DNA of 64,000 nt, taken from assembly GCF_000582785.1 (NCBI RefSeq), contig NZ_HG931174.1, forward strand, positions 936,671 to 1,000,670, in the 5' to 3' direction. Positions within the stretch are counted from its first letter, which is position 1, and each line of letters opens with the position of its first letter. Source of the stretch: Candidatus Blastococcus massiliensis AP3 (GTDB taxonomy: Bacteria; Actinomycetota; Actinomycetes; Mycobacteriales; Geodermatophilaceae). The position numbers and the translations under genes are program-made. This document shows positions 34,043 through 43,600 of the stretch, piece by piece. A model generated the notes under the pieces. That model saw only the letters and a program-made list of their open reading frames with translations, searched no databases and was not told the origin of the DNA.

Positions 34043-34501
34043 TCAGGCGCTGACGGCCTTCTGGACGTCGAGTGCGAGCAGCAACTGCCCGCGGAGCTTG
34101 TACGCGCCCCGGATGAGGTCGCGCGCCTGGCCCTCGAGCGTGTCCGGCGGCGCCTCGAAGTCGGTGGGGTCCACGTCGACCACGTCGGCGATGGAGTCGA
34201 CCAGCAGGCTCACGGCCTCGCCGTGCAGCCGCACGACGATCACCACGGCGTCGGTGCCCTCGGGGCGCGGGGGACGACCGAGCCGCTCGCGCAGCTCGAT
34301 GGCGGTGACCACCTGGCCGCGCAGGTTGATCAGGCCGGCGACGGCGGCGGGTGCCAGCGGCACCCGGGTGAGCTGCTGGCTGCGCAGCACCTCCTGGACG
34401 TGCTCGACCTCGATGCCGTACAGGTCGCCGTCCAGCCGGAAGGTGGCCAGCTGCCCGCCGGTGGCGGGGGCGGTGGTGGGGGCGGTGGTGGGGGCGGTCA
34501 C
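34043..34501 (-). CDS. cheW: Chemotaxis coupling protein CheW
   Basis: A 152-residue protein from GTG 34501, one base past the cheA stop. After a low-complexity start (TAPTTAPTTAPATGG, encoded by a 12-bp DNA repeat) comes a single CheW beta-barrel: LATFRLDGDLYGIEVEHVQEV, VAGLINLRGQVVTAIELRERLG, and RGAYKLRGQLLLALDVQ. The NLRG motif is the canonical receptor-binding strand. It bridges receptors and CheA in signalling arrays. Confidence 0.92.
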   Translation of the reverse strand: MTAPTTAPTTAPATGGQLATFRLDGDLYGIEVEHVQEVLRSQQLTRVPLAPAAVAGLINLRGQVVTAIELRERLGRPPRPEGTDAVVIVVRLHGEAVSLLVDSIADVVDVDPTDFEAPPDTLEGQARDLIRGAYKLRGQLLLALDVQKAVSA

Positions 34502-34502
34502 G

Positions 34503-36947
34503 TCAGACCTCCAGCAGGGAGTCGGAGACGCCGGCCGGCGTCGTGGCAGAGGGGTGCGAGTAGAACGCCGGGTCGGCGGCCAGGATCGCGGCACGGACGT
34601 CGAGCAGCTCGGTCACCTTGTCCCCGAGGACGGCGGAGCCGAGCAGGCCCAGGTCGTCGATGTCGCTGCGGACAGCGGCCTCGCCGTCGACGATGTCGAG
34701 GATCTCCTCGACGACGATCGCGACGCTGCGCCCGTGGTCGGAGTAGACGATCACCTCGAGGACCTCGCGGTCGCTCTCGCCGTAGGCGCCCAGGTGCCGG
34801 TCGAGCCGGACGATCGGGAGGATGGCGCCGCGGTACTGCACGACCTCGCGGTTGCCGACCTTCTCGACCGTCTCGGCCTTCACCTGCTCGAGGCGGGTGA
34901 CGGTGTCGAGCGGGATCGCGACCCGGCGCCCGCCGCCGATGGCCGCCAGCAGCATCCGCTGCCGCTCGGTCTCGGCCGCGGCGGCCTCCGCCTCCGACGT
35001 CCGGGACTCCTGCCGCTCCGCGGTCTCGGTGCGCAGCGCACGACGGGCGAGCGCCTGGACGTCGAGGATGAGCGCCACGGTGCCGTCGCCGAGCACGGTG
35101 GCGCCGGAGTAGAGCCCGATCGCCTTCATCTGGCCGCCCACGGCCTTGACCACGATCTCCTCGGTGTTGATCACGCGGTCGACCACGAGGCCGAAGCGCC
35201 GTCCCTCCGACCGGAGCACCGCGATGACGACGTGGCCGTCGTGCCGCTCGGAGGTCAGACCGAGGACGTCGGTGAGCCGGACGAGGGGGAGGAGCTCGCC
35301 GCGGAGGCGGTAGACCTGCGCGCCGCCGACCTCCTCGACCGCGTTGGCGGCCTTCTCGGCGTCCAGGCTCACGAGCTCCTGCAGGCTGATCTGCGGGATG
35401 GCGTACCGGTCGCCGGCGCACTCCACGGTCAGCGCGGGGACGATGGCCAGGGTCAGCGGGATGCGCAGCCGGCAGACGGTGCCGCGACCGGCCTCGGACT
35501 CGACCTCGATGGTGCCGCCGATGGCCTCGATGTTGGTCTTGACGACGTCCATGCCGACGCCGCGGCCGGAGACGTTGGTGACGGCGGCCGCGGTCGAGAA
35601 GCCGGGCAGGAAGATGAGCTGCAGGATGTCGGCCGGGCTCATCCTGTCCAGCTGGGCGACCGTGATGAGACCGCGCTCGACGGCCTTCTTGCCGAGCTTG
35701 ACCGGGTCGATGCCGGCGCCGTCGTCGGCGACCTCGACGACGACCTGGCCGCTCTCGTGGCGGGCGCGCAGGGTCAGGACGCCCTCGGCCGGCTTGCCGG
35801 CCGACTTGCGGGCGTCGGGGGCCTCGATGCCGTGGTCGACCGAGTTGCGGACGAGGTGGGTCAGGGGGTCCTTGACCGCCTCGAGCAGCGTCTTGTCCAG
35901 CTCGGTCTCGCGACCCTCCATCTCCAGGCGGATGGACTTCTTGAGCTGCATGCCGAGGTCGCGGACGACGCGCGGCAGCTTGGACCAGATGTGGTCGATC
36001 GGCTGCATGCGCGTCTTCATGACGCCCTCCTGCAGCTCGCTGGCGATCAGGTTGAGCCGCTGCGAGGCGCGCACCAGGTCGGTGTCGTTGGAGCGGCCCA
36101 CGTACTGGACGATCTGGTTGCGGGTCAGCACCAGCTCACCGACGAGCAGCATCAGCTCGTCGAGCAGGTCGACGTCGACGCGGATCGTGCTGTCCGCGAC
36201 GCCGCGGCGGGCCTGGCCGTCGCCGGCTGCCGCCGTCGCCTCGCCGTCGGCGTGCTCGGGCAGGTCGGTGGCCTCCGGAGAGGGGAGGTTCTCGACGGTG
36301 GTCTCGGGCATGACTGCGTTCGCTCCCTCGAGCAGCTCGGCGGCCGGGGCGGAGGTCGTCTCCTCGACGACCACCGGCGCCTCGTCCACGGACACGGCGG
36401 CGGGCGCCGCCTTCGTCGTCGCACGCGGTGCTGCGGCCTTGCGCGCGGTCGTCTTCTTGGCGGGCGCCTTGGCGGCGCTCTTCGCCGGGGCCTTCGGCTT
36501 CGCGGCGGCGCTCGTCGACGCCGCGCGGGGAGCAGGCACGGTCGCGGCCGGGGCGGCCGGGGCGTCGTCCATCGCGGCGGTGATCGCGGCGACGACGCCG
36601 GCGACCTCGACCGAGCCCTCGCCGCCGCTGGCCTCGATCGTGGTCAGGAGGGCGCGGACGGTGTCGACCATCTGCAGGAGCACGCTCGTGCGCTCCGGCG
36701 TCAGGGCCAGCTCGCCGTCCCGGAGGCGGGAGAGCATGTTCTCCCCGACGTGCGTGACCTCCTCGAGCCGGTTGAAGGCGAGGAAGCCGCTGGTGCCCTT
36801 GATCGTGTGGATGGTCCGGAAGATGCTGGACAGCCGCTCGCGGGAGTTCGGGTCCTGCTCGAGGGCCACCAGGTCCGAGTCGAGCTGGTCGAGGTTCTCG
36901 TGGCTCTCGACCAGGAACTCTTCGACGATGTCGTCCAGACCGTCCAC
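34503..36947 (-). CDS. cheA: Chemotaxis histidine kinase CheA with two CheW domains
   Basis: An 814-residue kinase from GTG 36947, with GAAGG before it. The Hpt domain (1-110) has phospho-His 47 in IHTIKGTSGF. A long Ala/Lys/Thr/Pro-rich linker (about 125-220) replaces a recognisable P2 CheY-binding domain. The dimerisation and ATPase domains follow (NSVDHGIEAPDARKSAGK as N box, DDGAGIDP, GRGVGMDVV). The C-terminus carries two tandem CheW-like domains (about 490-630 and 665-800) instead of one. Receptor arrays and phosphotransfer to CheY and CheB are expected. Confidence 0.94.
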   Translation of the reverse strand: MDGLDDIVEEFLVESHENLDQLDSDLVALEQDPNSRERLSSIFRTIHTIKGTSGFLAFNRLEEVTHVGENMLSRLRDGELALTPERTSVLLQMVDTVRALLTTIEASGGEGSVEVAGVVAAITAAMDDAPAAPAATVPAPRAASTSAAAKPKAPAKSAAKAPAKKTTARKAAAPRATTKAAPAAVSVDEAPVVVEETTSAPAAELLEGANAVMPETTVENLPSPEATDLPEHADGEATAAAGDGQARRGVADSTIRVDVDLLDELMLLVGELVLTRNQIVQYVGRSNDTDLVRASQRLNLIASELQEGVMKTRMQPIDHIWSKLPRVVRDLGMQLKKSIRLEMEGRETELDKTLLEAVKDPLTHLVRNSVDHGIEAPDARKSAGKPAEGVLTLRARHESGQVVVEVADDGAGIDPVKLGKKAVERGLITVAQLDRMSPADILQLIFLPGFSTAAAVTNVSGRGVGMDVVKTNIEAIGGTIEVESEAGRGTVCRLRIPLTLAIVPALTVECAGDRYAIPQISLQELVSLDAEKAANAVEEVGGAQVYRLRGELLPLVRLTDVLGLTSERHDGHVVIAVLRSEGRRFGLVVDRVINTEEIVVKAVGGQMKAIGLYSGATVLGDGTVALILDVQALARRALRTETAERQESRTSEAEAAAAETERQRMLLAAIGGGRRVAIPLDTVTRLEQVKAETVEKVGNREVVQYRGAILPIVRLDRHLGAYGESDREVLEVIVYSDHGRSVAIVVEEILDIVDGEAAVRSDIDDLGLLGSAVLGDKVTELLDVRAAILAADPAFYSHPSATTPAGVSDSLLEV

Positions 36948-37010
36948 GGTGTTGCCTTCTCTCTGCGTCGCGACCGGGGACAAGAGTCGGCCCGGTTGGG
37001 TCATCGGCGG

Positions 37011-37045
37011 GCCGCCGGCGGAGTCAAGGTGAATCCGCCGGCGGC
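37011..37045 (-). terminator. Hairpin between MCP-1 and cheA, inside the cheA leader
   Basis: GCCGCCGGCGGA (37011-37022) and its complement (37034-37045) give a perfect 12-bp stem with an 11-base loop. It could end the MCP-1 transcript. It also lies downstream of the sigma-28-like -10 at 37063-37070, so the cheA transcript must pass through it; attenuation is possible. Confidence 0.6.
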
Positions 37046-37062
37046 GCGCCCGTCATGGGCTG

Positions 37063-37089
37063 TTATCGGCAGTCGGCGCCCTCAGTAGG
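37063..37089 (-). promoter_or_regulatory. Sigma-28-type promoter of cheA-cheW
   Basis: Minus-strand GCCGATAA at 37063-37070 is an exact match to the flagellar sigma (FliA/WhiG) -10 consensus. The -35 position falls in the last codons of MCP-1 (near 37086-37089), where CCTA is a poor match to TAAA. The cheA start is about 115 bases downstream. The identical octamer stands before cheB. Confidence 0.6.
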
Positions 37090-38722
37090 TGAACCGTCCG
37101 ACGTTGGTGCGCAGATCGGCCGCCATCCGGGAGAGCTCGTCGACCGCGGTGCGGGTCTGGGTCAGCGCCTGGGTGGTCGAGTCCGCCGCCGTGGAGACGC
37201 CGGTGATGTTCTCCGCGATCTGCGTGGTGCCGCCCGCGGCCTCCTGCACCGAGCGGGACATCTCGTTCGTGGTCGCCGTCTGCTCCTCCACCGCGCTGGC
37301 GATGGTGGTCTGCCGGTCGGAGATCTGCGCGACGATCGCCGAGATCTCCTCGATCGCGGCCACCGCGGCCGTCGTGTCGCCCTGGATGGACTGCACCCGG
37401 CGGGCGATGTCCTCGGTCGCCTTGGCCGTCTCCTGCGCCAGCTCCTTCACCTCGTTGGCGACCACGGCGAAGCCCTTGCCCGCCTCGCCGGCCCGCGCCG
37501 CCTCGATCGTGGCGTTCAGCGCCAGCAGGTTGGTCTGCTCCGCGATGCTGGTGATCACCTTCACCACGTTGCCGATCTCGGCCGAGGACTCACCCAGCTT
37601 CGCCACCGTGGCGGTGGTGGTCTCCGCGGCGGTCACCGCGCGGGCCGCGACCTCGGAGGCCTCCGCGGCGTTGCTCGCGATCTCCCGGATGGAGGCACCC
37701 ATCTGCTCCGCGCCCGCCGCAACCGTCTGCACGCTGCGGGACACCTCCTCCGCGGCACCGGACACCACACCCGACTGCGCCGAGGTCTCCTCCGCCGACG
37801 CCGAGATCTGCGCCGAGGACGCCGACAGCTCCTCCGAGCTGGCCGCCACGGCGTCCGCCGAGGCAGCCACGCCGCCCAGGACGGAGCGCAGGTTGTCGAC
37901 AGCGGCGTCGAGCGCCTGGCCCATGCGGCCCATCTCGTCCTTGGACACCAGGCCGCTGGACTTCGTCAGGTCGCCGGCGGCCAGCGCCTCGGTCACGTCC
38001 TGCACCCGCCGCGCGGCCCGGGCGACGCCACCGGCGACGAACCATCCCAGCCCGAGCGCCGTGAGGATGCCGGCGATCATGATGGCCAGGGTGAGGGTCT
38101 GGCTCGTCTCCGCGTTGTCGTGGATGCCGGCGCTCGCCGCCTCGGCCTCCTGCTGCTCCATCTCGTTCAGCGTCGCGAGCTCCGCCCGGAGCTCGTCGAC
38201 GACGGTCGTCCCCTGGGCGTCGTTGGCGGCCGTCCAGCCGGCGGTGTCTCCCGCGAGGGCGAGCGGACGGAGCACCTGGTCCTGCACCGTGACGTAGGTG
38301 CTCAGATCCTCGACGACGTCGTCGAGGATCTCCTGCTGGTCCGGCGACATGCCCGTGGCCGCGTACGCGGTCACACCGTCGGCGAATGCCGTACGCAGTT
38401 CCTCGGCCCGGGTGAAGCGTTCCTGCTGCCGCTCAGGGGTGGGCGCGAGGATCGTGTCCCGGGTGACCACGCGCATCTCGTGCAGGAGGCTGTCGAGGTG
38501 CGCCACCTCCACGGCACCGAGCAGGTTGCTCGAATAGAGCTTGTCGGCGTCGTCCGCAGCAGCACTCATGCCCGAGATGCCCAGGGCGCCGATACCTCCG
38601 GCCACGACCGCGGTCACCGACACTGCGGTCAGCACCTTGGTCCTCACCGAACGGTCGGCCCAGCGGGACAGCAGGGAGCGGGCCGGCTGTGGGGTGGGCG
38701 TGATGCGGGCGGCCGTGGACAT
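37082..38722 (-). CDS. Methyl-accepting chemotaxis protein 1
   Basis: A 546-residue receptor. ATG 38722 follows GGAG; the in-frame extension to 39022 is not receptor-like. Membrane helices at about 30-52 and 209-231 enclose a roughly 155-residue extracytoplasmic sensor that looks like a four-helix bundle. HAMP spans about 232-284. The signalling domain has the hairpin tip [20 protein letters not shown]. The C-terminus ends VGRFTY, lacking the NWETF-type pentapeptide but similarly aromatic. Ligand unknown. Its last codons overlap the cheA promoter. Confidence 0.93.
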   Translation of the reverse strand: MSTAARITPTPQPARSLLSRWADRSVRTKVLTAVSVTAVVAGGIGALGISGMSAAADDADKLYSSNLLGAVEVAHLDSLLHEMRVVTRDTILAPTPERQQERFTRAEELRTAFADGVTAYAATGMSPDQQEILDDVVEDLSTYVTVQDQVLRPLALAGDTAGWTAANDAQGTTVVDELRAELATLNEMEQQEAEAASAGIHDNAETSQTLTLAIMIAGILTALGLGWFVAGGVARAARRVQDVTEALAAGDLTKSSGLVSKDEMGRMGQALDAAVDNLRSVLGGVAASADAVAASSEELSASSAQISASAEETSAQSGVVSGAAEEVSRSVQTVAAGAEQMGASIREIASNAAEASEVAARAVTAAETTTATVAKLGESSAEIGNVVKVITSIAEQTNLLALNATIEAARAGEAGKGFAVVANEVKELAQETAKATEDIARRVQSIQGDTTAAVAAIEEISAIVAQISDRQTTIASAVEEQTATTNEMSRSVQEAAGGTTQIAENITGVSTAADSTTQALTQTRTAVDELSRMAADLRTNVGRFTY

Positions 38723-39022
38723 GGCGGTACTCCAGAGAATGGGGGAGGGCGGGCTGACGGGGCTTCGTCGCGCCGCGAACGGACTCGACCATGAGGCGGT
38801 CCGGTAGGTCGTGCGGTGCTGACGGGGAGAAAGGTAGTGCATGTCCGAATTCCATTCGTCCGGATTGACGGCGCGTCGGGAACGGCGAGGAAGATTGGCT
38901 GGCCACCGCATTCCGGCTGTCGACATGACGCCATTCCCGATGTCGACGGAAAATGCGGACGGGGCGGCGACCGGTCGCCCGGTCACCGCCCCGCCACGGC
39001 CCGTCGCATGGACGGGCCCCAC
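38723..39022 (-). promoter_or_regulatory. MCP-1 upstream region (300 bases, no gene)
   Basis: TGTCGACA lies at 38918-38925 and a second GTCGAC at 38942-38947. Both are followed (minus strand) by a CGGGAATGGCG- or CCGGAATGCGG-like run, so they form an imperfect direct repeat. CGCATTTTCC stands directly upstream. The part 38830-38960 is notably AT-richer than the coding DNA. I see no sigma-28 -10 here. The hairpin that ends MCP-2 lies at 38998-39018. Confidence 0.45.
38998..39018 (-). terminator. Terminator after MCP-2
   Basis: GGCCCGTC (38998-39005) pairs with GACGGGCC (39011-39018) around five bases, directly after the MCP-2 stop at 39023. A second G/C-rich fold lies beyond it near 38960-38990. 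Confidence 0.65.
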
Positions 39023-40636
39023 TCAGTAGCTGAACCTCCCGACGGTGCTGCGCAGGTCCGCGGCCATCCGGGAGAGGTCGTCCACCGCGGTGCGCGTCTG
39101 GGTCAGCGCCTGGGTGGTCGAGTCCGCGGCCCCGGACACGTTGGAGATGTTGTCGGCGATCTGGCCGGCTCCATCGGCGGCTTCCTGCACCGAACGAGAC
39201 ATCTCGTTCGTGGTGGCCGTCTGCTCCTCCACCGCCGAGGCGATGGTCGTCTGCCGATCGGAGATCTGGGCCACGATCGCCGAGATCTCCTCGATCGCGT
39301 TCACCGCGGCCGTGGTGTCACCCTGGATGGCCAGCACCCGCTTGGCGATGTCCTCGGTCGCCTTGGCCGTCTCCTGCGCGAGCTCCTTGACCTCGTTGGC
39401 GACGACCGCGAAGCCCTTGCCGGCCTCACCGGCGCGGGCGGCCTCGATCGTGGCGTTCAGGGCCAACAGGTTCGTCTGCTCCGCGATGCTCGTGATCACC
39501 TTCACCACGTTGCCGATCTCCGCCGAGGACTCGCCCAGCTTCGCGACCGTGGCCGTCGTCGTCTCCGCGGCCGTGACCGCCCGGCTGGCGACCTCGGAGG
39601 CCTCCGCAGCGTTGCTCGCGATCTCCCGGATCGAGGCACCCATCTGCTCGGCACCGGCGGCGACGGTCTGGACGTTCCGGCTGACCTCCTCCGCGGCACC
39701 GGCGACGATGCCCGACTGGGCCGAGGTCTCGCCGGCCGAGGCCGAGATCTGCGACGAGGACGCCGACAGCTCCTCCGACGACGCCGCCACCGCGTCCGCG
39801 GACTGCACCACGGAGGACAGGACCTCGCGCAGGCTCACCTGTGCGGCGTCGATGGCCTTGGCCATGCGACCGAGTTCGTCGTCGGAGTCGACGTCCGTCA
39901 CCACCGTGAGGTCGCCGGCTGCCATGGCCTCGGCGGAACGCTGCACCGACCGCACCGCGGCGGTGATCCGCCGGACGACGAGGACGGTCAGCACCGCGGC
40001 GGCCAGGACGGAGCCCAGAGCGACGGAGATCAGCAGCGTGATGGCGCTGTCGGCCCTCTCGGCGGCGGCGGCGTTGCGAGCGGCGGCCTGCTCGGACTGC
40101 GAGACGCCTTCGAGCTCCATGTCGTCCGCGATGATCTGCAGGAGCGGCTGCAGGGTCTCGGACTGGACCTGCGCGAACGTCTCGAAGTCGCCGCGGTCGG
40201 CGGCTGGGAAGAGGTCGGTGGTCAGTGCCTGCACGAACTCGGCCCGCGTGGCCATCATCCGCTCCATCGCCTCGGTCTCGACGATGAACGGTTCGTACGC
40301 GTCGTAGCCGGCCTGCAGGTCGGCGTTCTTGTCCTCCATCTGCTCGAGCAGTTCCGCCCGGCGCTCGGGACTCGCGACGGCGTACTCCAGCGTGCGGGCT
40401 CGGTGCGCCGCGTGCGCCCGTTGGACCTCCGACAGCGCGTTCAGCGGCTGGAGGTTCTCGGAGTAGATCTGCTCCTGGCCGTCCCGCATGTCACCGATCC
40501 GATCGATGGCGAGCCAGTTGGTGCCCAGGACGACCACACCGAGCAGCGTGACGACCGAGCCGATCTTGACGCCGATCGGCCGATTCGCGAACCACCCCCG
40601 GGGGCCGGATCGGATGGTGCGGGACGGGACGGTCAT
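39023..40636 (-). CDS. Methyl-accepting chemotaxis protein 2
   Basis: A 537-residue receptor from ATG 40636, with GGAG seven bases before. Membrane helices lie at about 24-44 and 195-217. The extracytoplasmic part is Glu/Ala-rich and helical (four-helix-bundle type), with Met-rich stretches such as METQ-like [17 protein letters not shown] follows, then a signalling domain almost identical in protein sequence to MCP-1 and MCP-3. The C-terminus is VGRFSY. The sensor shares little with the neighbours, so a different ligand is expected. It is transcribed alone: hairpins bound it on both sides. Confidence 0.93.
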   Translation of the reverse strand: MTVPSRTIRSGPRGWFANRPIGVKIGSVVTLLGVVVLGTNWLAIDRIGDMRDGQEQIYSENLQPLNALSEVQRAHAAHRARTLEYAVASPERRAELLEQMEDKNADLQAGYDAYEPFIVETEAMERMMATRAEFVQALTTDLFPAADRGDFETFAQVQSETLQPLLQIIADDMELEGVSQSEQAAARNAAAAERADSAITLLISVALGSVLAAAVLTVLVVRRITAAVRSVQRSAEAMAAGDLTVVTDVDSDDELGRMAKAIDAAQVSLREVLSSVVQSADAVAASSEELSASSSQISASAGETSAQSGIVAGAAEEVSRNVQTVAAGAEQMGASIREIASNAAEASEVASRAVTAAETTTATVAKLGESSAEIGNVVKVITSIAEQTNLLALNATIEAARAGEAGKGFAVVANEVKELAQETAKATEDIAKRVLAIQGDTTAAVNAIEEISAIVAQISDRQTTIASAVEEQTATTNEMSRSVQEAADGAGQIADNISNVSGAADSTTQALTQTRTAVDDLSRMAADLRSTVGRFSY

Positions 40637-40788
40637 CGTGGGCTCCAAGGGTGTGCGCGACACCGGGGGACCGCCGTCGCCCCGGCCGTTGTTCTCGTGC
40701 GGTACGAGCAGAGAATGGCGCACGAATGCTGCGGCCCATCCGCGTTTCTGTTGGTGTCGGGACTCAGCCACGAGAAAGTCCGGCAAGC

Positions 40789-40833
40789 TCATCGGCTGCG
40801 TTTCCATGTCGACATCTCCGACACAGAATGCGC
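40789..40833 (-). promoter_or_regulatory. MCP-2 upstream motif region
   Basis: TGTCGACA at 40807-40814 has CGCATT on its upstream side (minus strand, 40828-40833), as before MCP-1 and MCP-3. GCCGATGA at 40789-40796 differs from the sigma-28 -10 at one base but has no -35 match. An 8-codon frame MSTWKRSR starts on the palindrome. Confidence 0.35.
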
Positions 40834-40851
40834 GTCGTCGGTAAAGGACGA

Positions 40852-40881
40852 GGGGCGCGCGACCCATTGGTCGCGCGCCCC
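40852..40881 (-). terminator. Terminator after MCP-3
   Basis: A perfect 13-bp stem, GGGGCGCGCGACC (40852-40864) with its complement (40869-40881), and a CATT loop. It lies 35 bases past the MCP-3 stop. Confidence 0.85.
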
Positions 40882-40915
40882 TGTCCGTTCCGGGCCTGCC
40901 CCGGCGGCCGGTCGC

Positions 40916-42523
40916 TCAGTAGCTGAACCTTCCGACGGTGCTGCGCAGGTCAGCGGCCATCCGGGACAGCTCGTCCACGGCGGTGCGCGTCTGGGTCAGG
41001 GCCTGGGTCGTGGTGTCCGCCGCGGCCGAGACGCCGGTGATGTTCTCGGCGATCTGACCGGTACCGCTGGCCGCCTCCTGCACGGAGCGGGACATCTCGC
41101 CGGTGGTGGCGGTCTGCTCCTCCACCGCGCTGGCGATGGTGGTCTGCCGGTCGGAGATCTGCGCGACGATCGTGGAGATCTCGTCGATGGCGGCGACGGC
41201 GGCGGTGGTGTCGCCCTGGATGGCCAGCACCCGCTTGGCGATGTCCTCGGTCGCCTTGGCCGTCTCCTGCGCCAGTTCCTTGACCTCGTTGGCGACCACC
41301 GCGAAGCCCTTGCCGGCCTCGCCGGCCCGCGCGGCCTCGATGGTGGCGTTCAGCGCCAGCAGGTTGGTCTGCTCGGCGATGCTGGTGATCACCTTGACGA
41401 CGTTGCCGATCTCGGCCGAGGACTCCCCCAGCTTGGCGACCGTGGCGGTCGTGGCGGCTGCGGCGTCCACGGCGCGGGCCGCGACCTCGGAGGCCTCGGC
41501 GGCGTTGCTGGCGATCTCGCGGATGGAGGCGCCCATCTGCTCGGCACCCGCGGCCACGGTCTGCACGCTGCGGCTGACCTCCTCCGCGGCACCCGACACC
41601 ACACCGGACTGCGCGGACGTCTCCTCGGCCGAAGCCGAGATCTGCGCCGAGCTGGCGCTCAGCTCCTCCGAGCTGGCGGCGACGGCGTCCGCGGAACCGA
41701 CGACGGTGGCCATGACCTCGCGCAGGTTCGCCTGCGCGGCGTCCAGCGCGGCGGCCATCTGTCCGACCTCGTCCTTGCTCGTGACACCGGTGGCGACGGT
41801 CAGGTCACCGATGGCCAGCGCGTCGAGCGAGCGCTTGACCTGGGTCACCGGCCGGGTGATCGAGCGCATGGTCAGCAGCGTGACCCCCCCGATGAGGAGG
41901 AGGCCGGCGACGGCGATCGCGATGCTGATCATCTGGGAACGCGCGATGGCGTCGTCCAGCCGCGTCTGGGCCACCCCGCTCTCCGCCTCCAGCGCGTCCT
42001 TCGCCGCACCGACCGCGCCGTCGGTGAGGTCGTTGGCCACCTGGATCTCCTCCCACCGGACCATGGCGGCCGCCTGGTCGGCGATGGCGAGGTTCACGTA
42101 GGCGGTGATGGCGTCGGTGTAGGCGCCGAAGCTCTCGCCCAGGCCGGCGACGGTCTCGGCACTCTGCCCGGTCAGCTCGATGGTCGTGAGCTCGGCGAGG
42201 AGCCCCTCGGGGGTGGCGATGTCCTCGGCCAGCTCCTCCAGCTGGGCGGCCGGGTCGGGGCGGACCGTGGCCTTGTAGCCGTCCACCTTCAGCTCGCTGG
42301 CCCGGGTGTCGATCTGCAGGACGAGCTCCTGCGCCTTCTCGAGCTGTGCGAGTTCGGTGCTGGCGTCGCGAACGGCGGCATTGCCGACCAGGGACGAAGC
42401 CAGCATGCCGCCGCAGGCGAGGACGACGGACCCGGTGAGGATGCCGAACTTCACCGCCAGCGGCCGGTCGGCGAACCAGCCGGAACGCCGCCCGGCAGCG
42501 GAAAGTGGTGCAGTGGAATTCAT
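40916..42523 (-). CDS. Methyl-accepting chemotaxis protein 3
   Basis: A 535-residue receptor from ATG 42523. Membrane helices lie at about 25-48 and 193-215, with a helical extracytoplasmic sensor between ([20 protein letters not shown]). HAMP (about 216-268) leads to the signalling domain with the same hairpin tip as its two neighbours. It ends VGRFSY. It is the first receptor of the tandem set and has a long leader with two TGTCGACA palindromes. Confidence 0.93.
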   Translation of the reverse strand: MNSTAPLSAAGRRSGWFADRPLAVKFGILTGSVVLACGGMLASSLVGNAAVRDASTELAQLEKAQELVLQIDTRASELKVDGYKATVRPDPAAQLEELAEDIATPEGLLAELTTIELTGQSAETVAGLGESFGAYTDAITAYVNLAIADQAAAMVRWEEIQVANDLTDGAVGAAKDALEAESGVAQTRLDDAIARSQMISIAIAVAGLLLIGGVTLLTMRSITRPVTQVKRSLDALAIGDLTVATGVTSKDEVGQMAAALDAAQANLREVMATVVGSADAVAASSEELSASSAQISASAEETSAQSGVVSGAAEEVSRSVQTVAAGAEQMGASIREIASNAAEASEVAARAVDAAAATTATVAKLGESSAEIGNVVKVITSIAEQTNLLALNATIEAARAGEAGKGFAVVANEVKELAQETAKATEDIAKRVLAIQGDTTAAVAAIDEISTIVAQISDRQTTIASAVEEQTATTGEMSRSVQEAASGTGQIAENITGVSAAADTTTQALTQTRTAVDELSRMAADLRSTVGRFSY

Positions 42524-42859
42524 CGGATTACCGTCCTGGAGGGGGCATGGGGTGCATGCCCTGGATGTGGGTGACAGCGAGTGTGCTCACTCCACCGGGC
42601 CCGGAGAAGCGCCGAGGCGCGCGTATTCCGACATGTGATGTGTACGCCGGGTCAGCGCATTCCGGCGACCCATGTGTCGACACGGGAAATGCGTCACCAC
42701 CCCGTCAGGGCGGGCGGCTGGAATGCGTTCCCGCGGAGCTTCGGGGATACCGGCCCTCGATGTCGACATCGGCGGTGCGACGACCTGTGACGGGGGCGAA
42801 GGCCGTCTTCCACCGGAGCGCGACGCGAGGCCGGGCCGTTCCGGATCAGTCGAGTTCGA
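42524..42859 (-). promoter_or_regulatory. Gene-free region before MCP-3 (336 bases)
   Basis: GTGTCGACAC (42674-42683) is flanked by CGCATTTCCC, and GATGTCGACATC (42759-42770) is a perfect 12-bp palindrome. Both are on the MCP-3 side. At the far end, GATCAGTCGAGTTC is repeated in tandem (42844-42857 and 42858-42871), with the otsB stop codon inside the second copy. Short open frames starting at the palindromes (MSTSRAG.., VSTHGSP..) show no conservation between loci. No terminator for otsB is obvious. Confidence 0.45.
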
Positions 42860-43600
42860 TCAGTCGAGTTCGGCGGCCAGTAGCTGGAGGACCGCGATGG
42901 CGCCGGCCGGATCGGCCACCCGGTACCGGGCGGCGGTGTCGCCGTCCCCCACCTTGACCGTGACGTCGTCGTCGGCCAGGGCACGGAAGGCGTCCTCGTC
43001 GGTGACGTCGTCGCCCAGGTAGAGCGTCGCTCGCGCGCCCACTTCCCCCGCCAGCCGCAGCAGGGCGCTGCCCTTGTCGGCATCGGTCACGGCGAGTTCG
43101 AGGACGTCCTTGCCCGGCTTCAGCGTCAGTGACGAATCGGCGAGCGAGCGGGCCTCGTCGAGGAGCGCGGCGGCGGCGTCGCGGTCGGCGACCGGCCGCA
43201 CGTGCACCGCGACACTGGCCGGCTTCACTTCCAACCGGGCGCCGGCGACCCGGGCCACGACGGGCTCGAGCAGGGCGGCCAGCTCGTCGCGGCGCGCGGC
43301 CAGCTCACCGGTCAGCGGCCCGTCGAACTCCGCGCCGTGGCTGCCGACCCAGCGGAACGGGCCGGTCAGTCCGCTGGTCGCCTGCAGGTCGGCCACCCCG
43401 CGACCGCTGACGAGGGCCACCGTCACCCCGTCCGCAGCCGCGAGCCGGCTCAGCACCTCGGCGACGCCTGGCTCCGGCACCGCCGCGGACGGCTCGTCCC
43501 GGAGGCGTGCCAGCACCCCGTCGTAGTCGCTCGCGACCAGCAGCGGTCGCCTGCCGGCCAGAGAGGCCAGCGCCGCGTCGAGTTCAGTGGAGGGGCTCAC
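42860..43600 (-). CDS. otsB: Trehalose-6-phosphate phosphatase
   Basis: A 246-residue HAD-family phosphatase from GTG 43600 in the otsA stop codon. Motif I is LLVASDYDGVLA (nucleophile Asp and acid Asp), motif II VALVSGRG, motif III Lys in LKPGKDVLEL, and motif IV GDDVTDEDAF. It converts trehalose 6-phosphate to trehalose, the second step after OtsA. The 14-base duplication at its 3' end does not change the reading frame. Confidence 0.92.
   Translation of the reverse strand: MSPSTELDAALASLAGRRPLLVASDYDGVLARLRDEPSAAVPEPGVAEVLSRLAAADGVTVALVSGRGVADLQATSGLTGPFRWVGSHGAEFDGPLTGELAARRDELAALLEPVVARVAGARLEVKPASVAVHVRPVADRDAAAALLDEARSLADSSLTLKPGKDVLELAVTDADKGSALLRLAGEVGARATLYLGDDVTDEDAFRALADDDVTVKVGDGDTAARYRVADPAGAIAVLQLLAAELD

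Noticed and set aside
40637..40867. N-terminal extension of MCP-2 ([11 protein letters not shown]...)
   Set aside because: The receptor topology starts properly at ATG 40636 with a good ribosome site. The extension has no signal or domain, and MCP-1 and MCP-3 have no equivalent.
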